DNA from: JAWPMV01 sp039819665
Lineage (GTDB): Bacteria > Bacteroidota > Bacteroidia > J057
Reading direction: 5' to 3'
Length of the DNA stretch: 64,000 nt
Assembly: GCA_039819665.1 (NCBI GenBank)
Contig: JBCBRM010000008.1
Location: forward strand, 124,001-188,000
The notes under the pieces were generated by a model, which saw only the letters and a program-made list of their open reading frames with translations, did no database searches and had not been told where the DNA came from. Positions 44,083 to 53,120 of this stretch are shown piece by piece (positions within the stretch are counted from its first letter, which is position 1; every line of letters begins with the position of its first letter). Position numbers and translations under genes: made by a program.

Positions 44083-44114
44083 AAAAAAGGCGCTGTAAAA
44101 ACAGCGCCTTTTTT
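44083..44114. terminator. Bidirectional terminator between topA and glycosyltransferase
   Basis: AAAAAAGGCGCTGT and ACAGCGCCTTTTTT make a perfect 14-bp stem with an AAAA loop. Its A/T-rich ends give a U-run on both strands, so it should end topA and the convergent glycosyltransferase transcript. Confidence 0.9.
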
Positions 44115-45136
44115 CATAAATCTCCAAATACTTTTTTACCTCGTACAAAATATTGCCAGATTACACTTTTGGGGTGATAGCCAATATTTTGTTGAATGGG
44201 CTTTTTTTCTTTATAAATTTCTTTCCTCCGCTTCAACCAAAAAGAAATTTTCCCATAGAAGTGAAAATGTGCCTTTAAAACTGAAAGTACTCCCTTGAAA
44301 TCACCCCCCAAAATTGCCTTCACACTCCAGATGCCATCCAGGCACAATCGGCAGAAGATTTTTGGTAGCAGTTGAGCAGCCGGCAAGTTGAGCAACATCG
44401 TAGCGAGGCTGTTGCGCACGTTTAAATAGGTTTTAAACGGACTACTGGGAGGCAAGGCTCCTCCACCAACATGATATACTTTAGAAGCCGGTTCGCAGCC
44501 TACTTTATAGCCAAAGTTTTTCGCCCGCCAGCAAAAATCAATCTCTTCCATGTGAGCAAAAAACTCTCCCTGAAAAAGGCCAATTTTCTTTACATATTCT
44601 GTCCTTAGTATACAGCATGCCCCTGTAGCCCAAAATACTTCCTGAAAGCTATCATGCTGGCCCTGATCTTCTTCAACTGTATCAAAAATTCGCCCTCGAC
44701 AAAATGGATAGGCGAAATAATCCATATAGCCACCACAAGCTCCCGCATATTCAAATAAAGTTTTCTTGTAATGGGCGAGGATTTTGGGTTGGACGGATAT
44801 GAGCTCTTTATCAGATTCCATTCGCTCGACCAGGGGTTCTATCCATCCGGCTGGAACCTCCACATCGCTATTCAACAGAATAACATAGGGAGCATCTACA
44901 TGATCAATTAGTTTATTGTAGCCTTCAGCAAAGCCATAGTTATCATCCCAAACCAACAGCTTCACCTCAGGATAGTTCTCTTTTAGAAAGGGAATACTAT
45001 CATCGGTAGAAGCATTGTCAATCACGATGATCTCGTGATTGGGATAGCTACTTTTTTGAACAAAGGGCAGAAATTTTTCTAACCAGGGCTTGCCATTCCA
45101 GTTTAGGATGGCAATGCTGACTTTAGCTTGGCTCAT
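44114..45136 (-). CDS. Glycosyltransferase family 2
   Basis: A 340-residue GT2/GT-A enzyme. Nucleotide-sugar motifs are AILNWNGKPWLEKFL, IIVIDNASTDDS and the metal-binding LLNSDVEVP. The middle has FWATGACCILRTEY and EEIDFCWRAKNFGYKV, typical of RfbF/rhamnosyl-transferase-like family members. The C-terminus is basic and likely membrane-associated. It should act at the inner membrane in polysaccharide or LPS synthesis. It overlaps the ybaB-like gene by 4 bp. Confidence 0.93.
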   Translation of the reverse strand: MSQAKVSIAILNWNGKPWLEKFLPFVQKSSYPNHEIIVIDNASTDDSIPFLKENYPEVKLLVWDDNYGFAEGYNKLIDHVDAPYVILLNSDVEVPAGWIEPLVERMESDKELISVQPKILAHYKKTLFEYAGACGGYMDYFAYPFCRGRIFDTVEEDQGQHDSFQEVFWATGACCILRTEYVKKIGLFQGEFFAHMEEIDFCWRAKNFGYKVGCEPASKVYHVGGGALPPSSPFKTYLNVRNSLATMLLNLPAAQLLPKIFCRLCLDGIWSVKAILGGDFKGVLSVLKAHFHFYGKISFWLKRRKEIYKEKKPIQQNIGYHPKSVIWQYFVRGKKVFGDL

Positions 45137-45471
45137 GATAATCCGAAACGACCCAGATCAAGACCGGGAATATTTGGGAGCATTCCCTTGGTCGCAGCTT
45201 CCATTTCTTCCCTTCCGCGAATCTCTGCTTTCTCCAGAGCTTTGTTTACAGCTGCTGTAATCAAGTCGGTCATAATCTCCGGATCTTCCTTATCGATCAC
45301 ATCCGGATCAATGTGGATCTTCAATACCTTACGGTTGGCATTTGCGGTAACACGGACCATTCCTCCTCCGGCTTCCGATTCTACCATAATATCATCCAAA
45401 CGCTCCTTCACTTCTTTCAGGCGGCTTTGCATGTCCTGAAATTTCCCCATCATATCCGACAAATTAAACAT
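45133..45471 (-). CDS. YbaB/EbfC family nucleoid-associated protein
   Basis: A 112-residue protein. The opening MMGKFQDMQSRLKEV, GGGMVRVTANANRKVLKIHIDPDV and LITAAVNKALEKAE form the YbaB fold, which binds DNA as a dimer. Usually it is beside recR or dnaX, but here it precedes a glycosyltransferase gene, overlapping it by ATGA. That pairing is likely a local arrangement without functional meaning. Confidence 0.95.
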   Translation of the reverse strand: MFNLSDMMGKFQDMQSRLKEVKERLDDIMVESEAGGGMVRVTANANRKVLKIHIDPDVIDKEDPEIMTDLITAAVNKALEKAEIRGREEMEAATKGMLPNIPGLDLGRFGLS

Positions 45472-45543
45472 GGTCTTTTTCTTTAATTTATTTCGAAATT
45501 AAGCTTTAAATAAGGCGAAGACAAACGAATGTCCAATTCTTTC

Positions 45544-46989
45544 CTAATTCCGAATTCCACTCGCATTTTGAATGTTAAGCAGACTTTTCCACTGGGCATT
45601 ACTTTTTTCTCCATATTTTGAGGAATGCAGGAGAAAATACTCCCCAGTAGTCAAGTCGCTTTCATAAAACACAAAGATCACATTTGTCTGAACCCCCAGT
45701 CGATCGTACTTCCAAATTTCATGCGGAAGCAAATTCTGGGAATCCGTCCGAACTTCAATATCGCTGGGAATGCCATATTTCAGGGTAATCCTTCCCCTAT
45801 CCGTTTCCCAGCCTGCACGACTTTTAGAGGGATACTTACTGTTTACATATTTGAGGGTAAGCAAATGTTTTTCCCATAAGGCCAGTACACTCTGATCAGC
45901 TTTCCGCCGCTTTTCGAAGAAACTGTAGAGGTAATTTTTCTTCTGCTCATAATCATTGAGCACCTTGATGAAGTTTTTCTCCTGACTATTGGCATTGTGA
46001 ACCAAAGTACTTAGAAAGTAATCCAGCTCTTCTTCATTATATTCATTAAAGATATCCGTTTCTCTACTAAAAGCTCCCAGTTCCAAATCGATACGAGAAT
46101 TATGAACAAAAAACTTCTTTCTATATCGCTGCAAAGGAAGCCTATCTTCCTCATTTTCCAGAACTTCAACCTGAAGATAATAATAGCCAGTTTTCAGACT
46201 TCGAATATTTAATTGGTTAAGAAAGGCATTCGAAGAGCCTTTTCTACTTTGTCCACGAATACTAAAAGGAAAAGGATTTCTCGATTGAATTTCAGCACGA
46301 TAGCCCATTAAGTACTGATCATCTCTCATTAAGCGGCAGCGGATAAAGAATTTATTATTTCCTACCAGGGTGTTGATGTTGTAAAGCTGTTGAAAGAAAA
46401 CCAGAGAGTCGGGATTTACAAAAATGTCATTATTAATAAGCGGTATCCCCCCCCTATCGCTACCAGAACCTCTTGCACTCGTCCTTGCTGAAATCCATTT
46501 GATATCACTAAAAGAAAAATCCAGGGGTGCATAATTGGGCACTTCGAAACTGTAGGTAGACATTTGGTAGGAGCGCTTATTAGAGTTTTTGTCCTCTGCA
46601 AAGCCTCTCAACACATATTGACCGGGCTCAAGTTTTTTCTGAAGAGTGAGGTAAAGTGAATTAGCCAAGGTGCTTTGAGAGGTATCCTGGGGCCATCTTC
46701 CATCTGGCCAATCCATGTTTACATTATCACCACCGATAGGAACAGAATCTCTTCCATTTACCTTTTGAAGGTAATAAGACAAATCAACGTTAGCATGAAA
46801 GTTTCCATCCGGGCCTTTCCTATTGATGATGGAATTGCCATCAATAGAAAAGTAAAGTTCGACAAGATTACCTTTAACCGTAATTTCCCGGAAGCGACAA
46901 ATATCCATATAGAAATTGATCTTGCCAGAATTCTGGGCAAAGAATTGAGTGGGAAGAGCAAGAAAAAGGAACAGGATGTATTTGGGCAT
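45544..46989 (-). CDS. GWxTD domain-containing exported protein
   Basis: A 481-residue protein with a signal peptide (ILFLFLALPTQFFAQ). The C-terminal part holds the motif that names the family, AGWETDRGRITLKYGIPSDIEVR (~408-430), followed by WKYDRLGVQTNVIFVFYESD. The N-terminal ~300 residues are beta-rich. GWxTD proteins occur across Bacteroidota and related phyla, and their role is unknown. Single gene, with WbqC diverging from it. Confidence 0.9.
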   Translation of the reverse strand: MPKYILFLFLALPTQFFAQNSGKINFYMDICRFREITVKGNLVELYFSIDGNSIINRKGPDGNFHANVDLSYYLQKVNGRDSVPIGGDNVNMDWPDGRWPQDTSQSTLANSLYLTLQKKLEPGQYVLRGFAEDKNSNKRSYQMSTYSFEVPNYAPLDFSFSDIKWISARTSARGSGSDRGGIPLINNDIFVNPDSLVFFQQLYNINTLVGNNKFFIRCRLMRDDQYLMGYRAEIQSRNPFPFSIRGQSRKGSSNAFLNQLNIRSLKTGYYYLQVEVLENEEDRLPLQRYRKKFFVHNSRIDLELGAFSRETDIFNEYNEEELDYFLSTLVHNANSQEKNFIKVLNDYEQKKNYLYSFFEKRRKADQSVLALWEKHLLTLKYVNSKYPSKSRAGWETDRGRITLKYGIPSDIEVRTDSQNLLPHEIWKYDRLGVQTNVIFVFYESDLTTGEYFLLHSSKYGEKSNAQWKSLLNIQNASGIRN

Positions 46990-47115
46990 GTAGCAAATCC
47001 TCTAATCTTTCGTTTTGTGCAAAGGCTAATTTACTGCAAATCTGAATAATTATAGCTTATTTTACCCTTGCTTTTATTTGATAAGCCTCTAAAATAGCTA
47101 CGAATTTCGGACCGA

Positions 47116-47736
47116 ATGATTGTTCTCCCTGCTGCATATTTCCCACCTATCCCCTGGTTTGGAGCAATTTTAGAAGAAAAAGAGGCTTTGATCGAAATCT
47201 TCCAGCATTATCGAAAGCAACAATACACGAGTCGCATGTTTATCCGTTCGGCAAATCGTACCTTAGCTTTAAGCATTCCAGTAGCTAGAAGAGGAAGAAA
47301 GATGCCGATCAAGGATAAAAAGATTTCCTATCAGGAAGACTGGCAAAAGCAGCACTGGATCAGCCTTCAGAGTGCTTATCGAAATTCTCCCTATTTTCTC
47401 TATTATGAAGATGAACTAAAAAATCTTTATCAAAAAAAGCCGGCTTACTTGCTCGAGTTTCAGGAATACTGTCTCAATTTTCTTATAGAGAAACTCAGTA
47501 TAAGCACGAAGTTCTCCTATACCTCTGAATATCAGGAGGAGAGTTTTTATGATGAAAAAGATTTTAGAAGAGAATTTGGCACCCACCCGACTGATGGTCC
47601 CGATTGGTATAAGGCAAGAAGATATCCTCAGGTATTTGAGGGGTTCGTTCCAGGGTTATCTGCCCTGGATGTCTTATTTAATGAGGGCCCGGAAAGTAAA
47701 AGGATCATCAAGGAAGGGATGATCAGTCTTCGATAA
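47116..47736 (+). CDS. WbqC family protein
   Basis: A 206-residue protein. The start LPAAYFPPIPWFGAIL, the middle QHYRKQQYTSRMFIRSANRTLALSIPV, the LQSAYRNSPYFLYYEDEL and the end DGPDWYKARRYPQVFEGFVPGLSALDVLFNEGPES are characteristic of the WbqC family. Members occur in O-antigen clusters; their activity is not known for certain. Its end overlaps the convergent ArsR gene by 14 bp, so the transcripts are antisense there. Confidence 0.92.
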   Translation: MIVLPAAYFPPIPWFGAILEEKEALIEIFQHYRKQQYTSRMFIRSANRTLALSIPVARRGRKMPIKDKKISYQEDWQKQHWISLQSAYRNSPYFLYYEDELKNLYQKKPAYLLEFQEYCLNFLIEKLSISTKFSYTSEYQEESFYDEKDFRREFGTHPTDGPDWYKARRYPQVFEGFVPGLSALDVLFNEGPESKRIIKEGMISLR

Positions 47737-48028
47737 CGTCCATGACCAATCCTATAACCTCTGAAATTGCTGAATGTCTTATAAAATAATAAGAATGCTT
47801 ACCCTGCCTTTTTGATGCAAGGATACCGCGATCTTTCAAGATGCTAAGATGCTGGGAAGCTACTGCCTGCTCCAGATCAAGCGCCATATAGATTTGGGTA
47901 ACATTCATCCTGCGACCATCTTTTAATAGATCGATCATAGCCAGACGAATGGGGTGAGCAATGGCTTTGAGGCTACTGGCCGTCTTCTCAAGTATTGCTT
48001 TATTAAATTGTGTACCAATTGTTGTCAT
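47723..48028 (-). CDS. ArsR/SmtB-type winged-helix regulator
   Basis: A 101-residue winged HTH. LKAIAHPIRLAMIDLLKDG, the recognition helix NVTQIYMALDLEQAVASQHLSILKDRGIL and the wing SKRQGKHSYYFI are standard. No metal-binding CxC is present (there are no Cys residues), so it may sense something other than thiol-bound metals, or be a redox-independent regulator. It converges on WbqC. The 355-bp gap upstream could contain its target site. Confidence 0.92.
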   Translation of the reverse strand: MTTIGTQFNKAILEKTASSLKAIAHPIRLAMIDLLKDGRRMNVTQIYMALDLEQAVASQHLSILKDRGILASKRQGKHSYYFIRHSAISEVIGLVMDVIED

Positions 48029-48383
48029 AAGTTCGCAATTAGAACGACCATTTGTTAAACATTTTCCATCCTACTAAGGCAATGGATTACTCCTTTTACT
48101 CGATATTGCATTTTTTCTCAACAAAAAACAAATATTGTTTAACATAGAAAAAGCTTCATGTGTAGCTCAAATGGCCATTTTTTGAGAAAAAGAGCCCTTT
48201 GCTATGGATAGAGGGGGATTGTCCCTGAACCTTGTGAAATCCAAAGAATTTGAAAAAATATTCCAGCGACTGAAAAAAAGAGAAATTTCCTTACATATGG
48301 TCTTTTTTGAAACATTCATTACTTAAACGCATTATATAAGAGTAACCAAAATATTGCTTAATTTTGAGTAAGCTGAATCACAT
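48029..48383. other. Gene-free gap between arsR-like gene and ribBA
   Basis: AT-rich. Contains the palindrome AATGGCCATT within CTCAAA/TTTGAG arms (around 48157-48180) and two loose copies of GTTTAAC-like sequence (GTTAAAC at 48053, GTTTAAC at 48137). No FMN riboswitch, known RNA or ORF was recognised. The ribBA promoter lies at its right end. Confidence 0.5.
48359..48366 (+). promoter_or_regulatory. -7 promoter element (TAATTTTG) for ribBA
   Basis: Exact TAnnTTTG match, ending 17 bp before the ATG, giving a short leader. Confidence 0.55.
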
Positions 48384-49598
48384 ATGAAGGACATAAAAAT
48401 TGACACTATCAGAGAAGCCATTGAAGACTATAGAAATGGCAAGATGGTCATAGTGGTAGATGATCAAAATCGGGAAAATGAGGGGGACTTTGTAATCGCG
48501 GCAAGATTTGCTACTCCTCAGGTCATAAATTTCATGGCAACGCATGGAAGGGGACTGATTTGTGTTCCTTTGGAAGAGAAAAGATGTTTAGATCTGGGTT
48601 TGACGATGATGGTAGGGAAAAATACAGATCCTCATCAAACGGCCTTTACAATCTCTGTTGACTATTTGAAAGATGGTGGCACAACAGGAATTTCCGCTGC
48701 AGATAGATCAAGAACTGTTCAGGCACTTTTGAATCCTGAAAGCAAAAAAGAAGATTTTGCAAAACCTGGTCATATTTTCCCCCTAAAAGCCAAAGATGGT
48801 GGAGTACTAAGAAGGGCCGGCCATACGGAAGCAGGAGTAGATTTATCCCGGATATGTGGCTTCGAGCCAGCAGCAGTGATCGTCGAGATCATGAATGAAG
48901 ATGGAACCATGGCTCGTTTGCCAGAGCTGAGAGTTATTGCAGACAAATTTGACCTCAAACTGATTACGATTGAGGACCTTATTACCTATAGACTGGAAAC
49001 TGAATCTCTAATTAAGCGTGAGATTGATGTCAAAATGCCTACAGAATTTGGGGATTTTGACATGGTAGCTTTTAAACAAATAGATACCGGAGAAATACAC
49101 CTGGCAATGATTAAAGGAGAATGGGAGGAACATGAACCTATTCTGACTCGAGTACATTCTTCTTGTATTACCGGAGACATATTTGGTTCCTGTCGTTGCG
49201 ATTGTGGCCCACAATTGGCGAAAGCCCTTGAAATGGTTGACAAAGAAGGCAGAGGCGTTGTCTTATATATGCAGCAAGAAGGAAGAGGAATAGGTCTGAT
49301 CAATAAACTCAAGGCCTATAAGCTTCAGGAGATGGGAAGAGATACCGTCGAAGCCAATCTTGAACTAGGCTTCAAAAGCGATCAGAGAGACTATGGAGTC
49401 GGTGCCCAAATCCTCCGTAATCTTGGGGTTCGGAAACTCAAACTCATGACAAATAATCCTACCAAAAGGGCAGGCCTCATGGGATACGGACTGGAGATTG
49501 TTGAAAATGTACCCATTGAGATTACCCCCAATGAGCATAATGAAGCTTATTTGTGGACCAAGAAAATCAAAATGGGACACGATATCCTGAATCAGTAA
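48384..49598 (+). CDS. ribBA: Bifunctional DHBP synthase / GTP cyclohydrolase II
   Basis: A 404-residue fusion for the first steps of riboflavin synthesis. The RibB part (1-~205) has DDQNRENEGDFVIAA, MATHGRGLICVPL, GISAADRS and RRAGHTEAGVDL. The RibA part (~206-400) has the zinc site CITGDIFGSCRCDCG, MQQEGRGIGLINKL, GVGAQILRNLGV and MTNNPTKRAGL. RibB makes the four-carbon unit from ribulose 5-phosphate and RibA opens GTP. No other rib genes are adjacent, and no FMN riboswitch was seen in the leader. Confidence 0.98.
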   Translation: MKDIKIDTIREAIEDYRNGKMVIVVDDQNRENEGDFVIAARFATPQVINFMATHGRGLICVPLEEKRCLDLGLTMMVGKNTDPHQTAFTISVDYLKDGGTTGISAADRSRTVQALLNPESKKEDFAKPGHIFPLKAKDGGVLRRAGHTEAGVDLSRICGFEPAAVIVEIMNEDGTMARLPELRVIADKFDLKLITIEDLITYRLETESLIKREIDVKMPTEFGDFDMVAFKQIDTGEIHLAMIKGEWEEHEPILTRVHSSCITGDIFGSCRCDCGPQLAKALEMVDKEGRGVVLYMQQEGRGIGLINKLKAYKLQEMGRDTVEANLELGFKSDQRDYGVGAQILRNLGVRKLKLMTNNPTKRAGLMGYGLEIVENVPIEITPNEHNEAYLWTKKIKMGHDILNQ

Positions 49599-49687
49599 GA
49601 AAAGCTCTCGGAAAAGCTTCGGGTATTCGCATTTTATATTTCATAAATGTGAATATTATTTGACCAATGCCGATTCATCTTGGCTTG

Positions 49688-49703
49688 TTGGCACTACCTT
49701 TGT
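49688..49703 (+). promoter_or_regulatory. Candidate sigma-54-like -24/-12 promoter
   Basis: TTGGCACTACCTTTGT has the TGGCAC -24 block and GG-N10-G spacing of RpoN promoters, but ends GT and not GC at -12. It also contains TACCTTTG, a TAnnTTTG match, so it could serve either sigma factor. Confidence 0.35.
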
Positions 49704-49833
49704 GCCCTTCACCGAAAAAAATCGGGGACCGAATCAACCTTTTACACATTTCCTTGTCTATTTAAACGATCCTGAATTCCCCTCGACAAAAACGTAATGG
49801 TGAAGCATCCGTAATTAAATTTTGATCCGGTCG

Positions 49834-49841
49834 TAATTTTG
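49834..49841 (+). promoter_or_regulatory. -7 promoter element (TAATTTTG) for the TPR gene
   Basis: Exact TAnnTTTG match 79 bp before the start of the large TPR gene; the leader would be about 70 nt. Confidence 0.5.
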
Positions 49842-49920
49842 TCTAGAATCTTAAGCTTGATAAATTACACCCTTTTGCTACTAATCCGTTAATTCCACAC
49901 TCAAAAACGTTTCTTAGAAC

Positions 49921-52900
49921 ATGAGATTACCACATGCCGTATGCATTTTTATTCTGCTGATCTCAGCAGTTCTGGCAGAGGCACAACTCTCTCCTTTCTA
50001 CCCTTATCAAGAGCTGTATGATGATGCAGTTGAACTCTTCGAAAAAGGGAAATATGGAGCAGCCCAGAAAAAGATAGAAGTCTTTCTGAATGCTGAGGAA
50101 GATATTCGTAATGCAACCTATAATGACCTCCACGCCAATGCTAAATATATGCAGGCATTGGGAGCTTATCATCTCGAAAGGGAAGATGCAGAGGTTTTGA
50201 TGACAAACTACCTCCGTACCTATGGCGCAAATACCAAGTCAAATGTAATGCGCTATTACCTGGGAAAATTCTACTATGAAAGAAGAAATTACGGGGCAGC
50301 AATCTCCCCTTTAATTGAAGCTTACCAAAGTGGCAGCCTGGACCAGGAAAGATTTGACGAAGTGGTATTCATGTTGGGATATAGCTACTTTATGGATGGG
50401 AGAAACAGAGATGCGACTCGTTTCTTTCAAATGGCAGGAAGAAAGCCGGGAAAATACCAGGAAGATGCCAATTATTATGCTTCGGTAATCTTGTACAAAG
50501 AAAGAAACTGGGAAGAAGCAGTTATTGCCTTCAACGAACTCAAGTCTTCCAAAAAATATGCACAGGAAACGCGGGTGTATCTAGCAAACTCTCTCTTGAA
50601 ACTCAAGAGATACAACGAACTCTTTGTACTGGCAGATGAATTGATCAGAGGCAGGATTTCCAATAAAGACGTTCAGGTTTTATATGTAGTAGCTAATGCT
50701 TCTTTTGAAAGAGAAGATTACAGAAGAACTTCTGAATATTTTGGTCGCTATACAAAAAGCAGAGGCCGAATGAATAAAACAGATTACTTTCGCTATGGAT
50801 ATAGCGAGTATAAGCAGAATCTTTTTGCAGAAGCTGTACCTCATTTTGAAAGGGCCCTGGGTTCCAAAGATTCTTTGGAACAAGTCGCTTCTTATTACCT
50901 CGGATTTTGTTTCCTGAAAAAGAATCCCAAGGATGAAGCCAGCGCCAAGTTTGCTTTCCAAAGAGCCTCTCAGGAAACTTCCTATGCCAATCCTGAGATT
51001 GTAGAAGATGCCTTATTCCAATCTGCCAAAGTTAGTTTTGCGACAGAAGATTACCAGGAAGCTCTCCAATCATTAACCCGTTTAACTCAGGATTTTCCCA
51101 GATCAGAAAACACCAATGAGGCTCGAGCCATGATCGGCGAAGCCTATTTATATACTCGGGATTATCCTCGATCTATTCAGTATTTTGAGAATTATCCTCC
51201 CAGAACTGAAAGGGCGCAAAAAGCCTATCAGACAGTAACTTATTTCTATGGGCTTGAGCTTTATGAAAGGCCTGATTTCCCAAAAGCGGGAAGATATTTC
51301 AGCAAGGCAATCAGTAATAATGTGGATCCCAATTTGAGCCTTAGTGCCAAATATTGGATGGCTGAGACTCAGTTTCGCCAGGGTGATTTCTCAGGAGCTC
51401 GCAACACCTTCCGAGATTTCTTGAGAACAAGAAATGTTAACCGTAATGAGTTTTATGCTGAGGCCTATTATGGAGTTGCCTGGACCTGGTTTAAAGAGAA
51501 AAATTATAGAAATGCCTTACAGGGATTTAAAGATTATATCAGCAATGCAGGAAGAAAAGGAAAGAAGGATCAGGTTGTTGATGCTTATCTCAGATCTGGA
51601 GATTGCCTCTTTCTATTGAAACAATACCGCGAGGCTAATACCTATTATAATCGCGTAATTGACTTTAAGTATAAAGGTGCGGATTATGCGATGTACCAAA
51701 TGGGGGAATCCTTTTACCGCCAGAACAACTATCAAGGCTCCGTTGGGCAATTTGACAGATTGATTAGAAGCTTCCGCAAATCCAGTTACCGTGATGATGC
51801 CTTGGATAGAATCTCAGAGATCTACGGCACCTGGTTGGAAGACAACAATAAAGCCGCCTACTACGCCAAGAAATTGGTAGACGAATATCCAAAAAGTCCT
51901 TTAGCAGCTCCAGCTTATAACCGATTGGCTTTGGCTTCTTATAATTCTGGGGACGAAAAAGCAGCTATTCGCTATTTCAAAAGAGTAGTTACTGACTATC
52001 CACAAGATCAGGACAATGCTCAAATCGCATTAGATAATCTTTCTGCCCTTTTATCAGAAAGAGAATTTGACCGCATCCTAAGAGATTATAGAAATAGTAA
52101 TCCCGATGTAGGCGGCAACCTTGCTACCCTGGTATTCAATACTGGGCAGGATAGATTCTTTGCCCAGAATTATCGCTCAGCCATTGAGCAGTTCACTACC
52201 TACATCAAAGACTATAAGAATGGCCCCAATTACTTTGAATCTTTCCTCTTCAGGGCAAGATGTTACCGAGAGTTGGGAGAATTCAATAAGGCCCTTAACG
52301 ACTACCAAAGGGTTTATGAGACTCCTTCGAAAAATGACTTTACCATCCTTGCCTTGCAGGAAGCGGGTGAGATTCGATACAACCAAAGAGATTATCAAAG
52401 TAGCTTGGCACTGTATCAGGAACTGGAAACAGTTGCAGATGAGGTACAAAATAGAGTTACTGCCCAATTTGGAATCGCCAAGAATTACAGCGCGATGAAG
52501 GATTATGGTCTGGCAATCAATATTTACCGTAGCATTGCACAGAACCAGGAAGCATCCGCATATTCTAGAACAAAAGCTTTGGTAGGAATAGGAAACAGTC
52601 AGTATGAAGATGGTCAGCTAAATGCAGCTATGGATACATTCACCGATATAGAGGGCGAATTTAAAAACGCCTTTGGTGCTGAGTCTCAATATATGATTAC
52701 CCGCATCATGTTGGAGCAGGGACAGACACTTTTTAGAAGAGCAGAGTCTCTGGATCGTCAAGGTAGTAGAGATGCTGACAGATACTTCCAGGATGCAGAT
52801 GAAAAATTTACGCAAGTAACAGAGTCTGCTATCTATATGAAAAATAACTACCCAAGCTTTAATGAATGGAAAGCCAGAACCTTTTTAGTTGCGGCTGATG

Positions 52901-53082
52901 CTTACCTGGCTCTGGGAAATACCTTCCAGGCTAAAGGCACACTGGAAAGCTTGATTGCAGAGGATAGATTTCCGGATATTCAGAAAGCCGCCCAGGATCG
53001 CTTAGATCGAATTGAGGCCGAAGAGAATGACCTTGATTCAGGAGGTGTAGAAGACCTCGGTGGCAATAACAACAACAATTAA
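49921..53082 (+). CDS. Large exported TPR-repeat protein
   Basis: A 1053-residue protein with a signal peptide (AVCIFILLISAVLAEAQ). Nearly the whole mature part is TPR-like helix pairs, seen in recurring patterns such as YYLGKFYYERRNYGAAISPL, AEAYYGVAWTWFKEKNYRNALQGF and AAPAYNRLALASYNSGDEKAAIRYFKRVV. The C-terminus ends in an acidic, Asn-rich tail. It is probably periplasmic or attached to the outer membrane. The next gene, 38 bp on, encodes a beta-barrel, so the two may form an outer-membrane assembly; the pairing is inferred from operon order. Confidence 0.9.
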   Translation: MRLPHAVCIFILLISAVLAEAQLSPFYPYQELYDDAVELFEKGKYGAAQKKIEVFLNAEEDIRNATYNDLHANAKYMQALGAYHLEREDAEVLMTNYLRTYGANTKSNVMRYYLGKFYYERRNYGAAISPLIEAYQSGSLDQERFDEVVFMLGYSYFMDGRNRDATRFFQMAGRKPGKYQEDANYYASVILYKERNWEEAVIAFNELKSSKKYAQETRVYLANSLLKLKRYNELFVLADELIRGRISNKDVQVLYVVANASFEREDYRRTSEYFGRYTKSRGRMNKTDYFRYGYSEYKQNLFAEAVPHFERALGSKDSLEQVASYYLGFCFLKKNPKDEASAKFAFQRASQETSYANPEIVEDALFQSAKVSFATEDYQEALQSLTRLTQDFPRSENTNEARAMIGEAYLYTRDYPRSIQYFENYPPRTERAQKAYQTVTYFYGLELYERPDFPKAGRYFSKAISNNVDPNLSLSAKYWMAETQFRQGDFSGARNTFRDFLRTRNVNRNEFYAEAYYGVAWTWFKEKNYRNALQGFKDYISNAGRKGKKDQVVDAYLRSGDCLFLLKQYREANTYYNRVIDFKYKGADYAMYQMGESFYRQNNYQGSVGQFDRLIRSFRKSSYRDDALDRISEIYGTWLEDNNKAAYYAKKLVDEYPKSPLAAPAYNRLALASYNSGDEKAAIRYFKRVVTDYPQDQDNAQIALDNLSALLSEREFDRILRDYRNSNPDVGGNLATLVFNTGQDRFFAQNYRSAIEQFTTYIKDYKNGPNYFESFLFRARCYRELGEFNKALNDYQRVYETPSKNDFTILALQEAGEIRYNQRDYQSSLALYQELETVADEVQNRVTAQFGIAKNYSAMKDYGLAINIYRSIAQNQEASAYSRTKALVGIGNSQYEDGQLNAAMDTFTDIEGEFKNAFGAESQYMITRIMLEQGQTLFRRAESLDRQGSRDADRYFQDADEKFTQVTESAIYMKNNYPSFNEWKARTFLVAADAYLALGNTFQAKGTLESLIAEDRFPDIQKAAQDRLDRIEAEENDLDSGGVEDLGGNNNNN

Positions 53083-53120
53083 TCCTCTACCCAAGCTTTA
53101 ATCTATCAAAACCAGAAATC

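Larger units (their letters stand above)
49599..49920. other. Gene-free gap before the TPR-barrel operon
   Basis: A 322-bp leader region. Contains two candidate promoters, one like a -24/-12 sigma-54 site and one TAnnTTTG site, annotated separately. No ORF or RNA was recognised. Confidence 0.5.

Noticed and set aside
48029..48383. Possible FMN riboswitch before ribBA
   Set aside because: The conserved RFN-element motifs are absent, and the promoter lies only 17 bp before the start codon, leaving no room for one.
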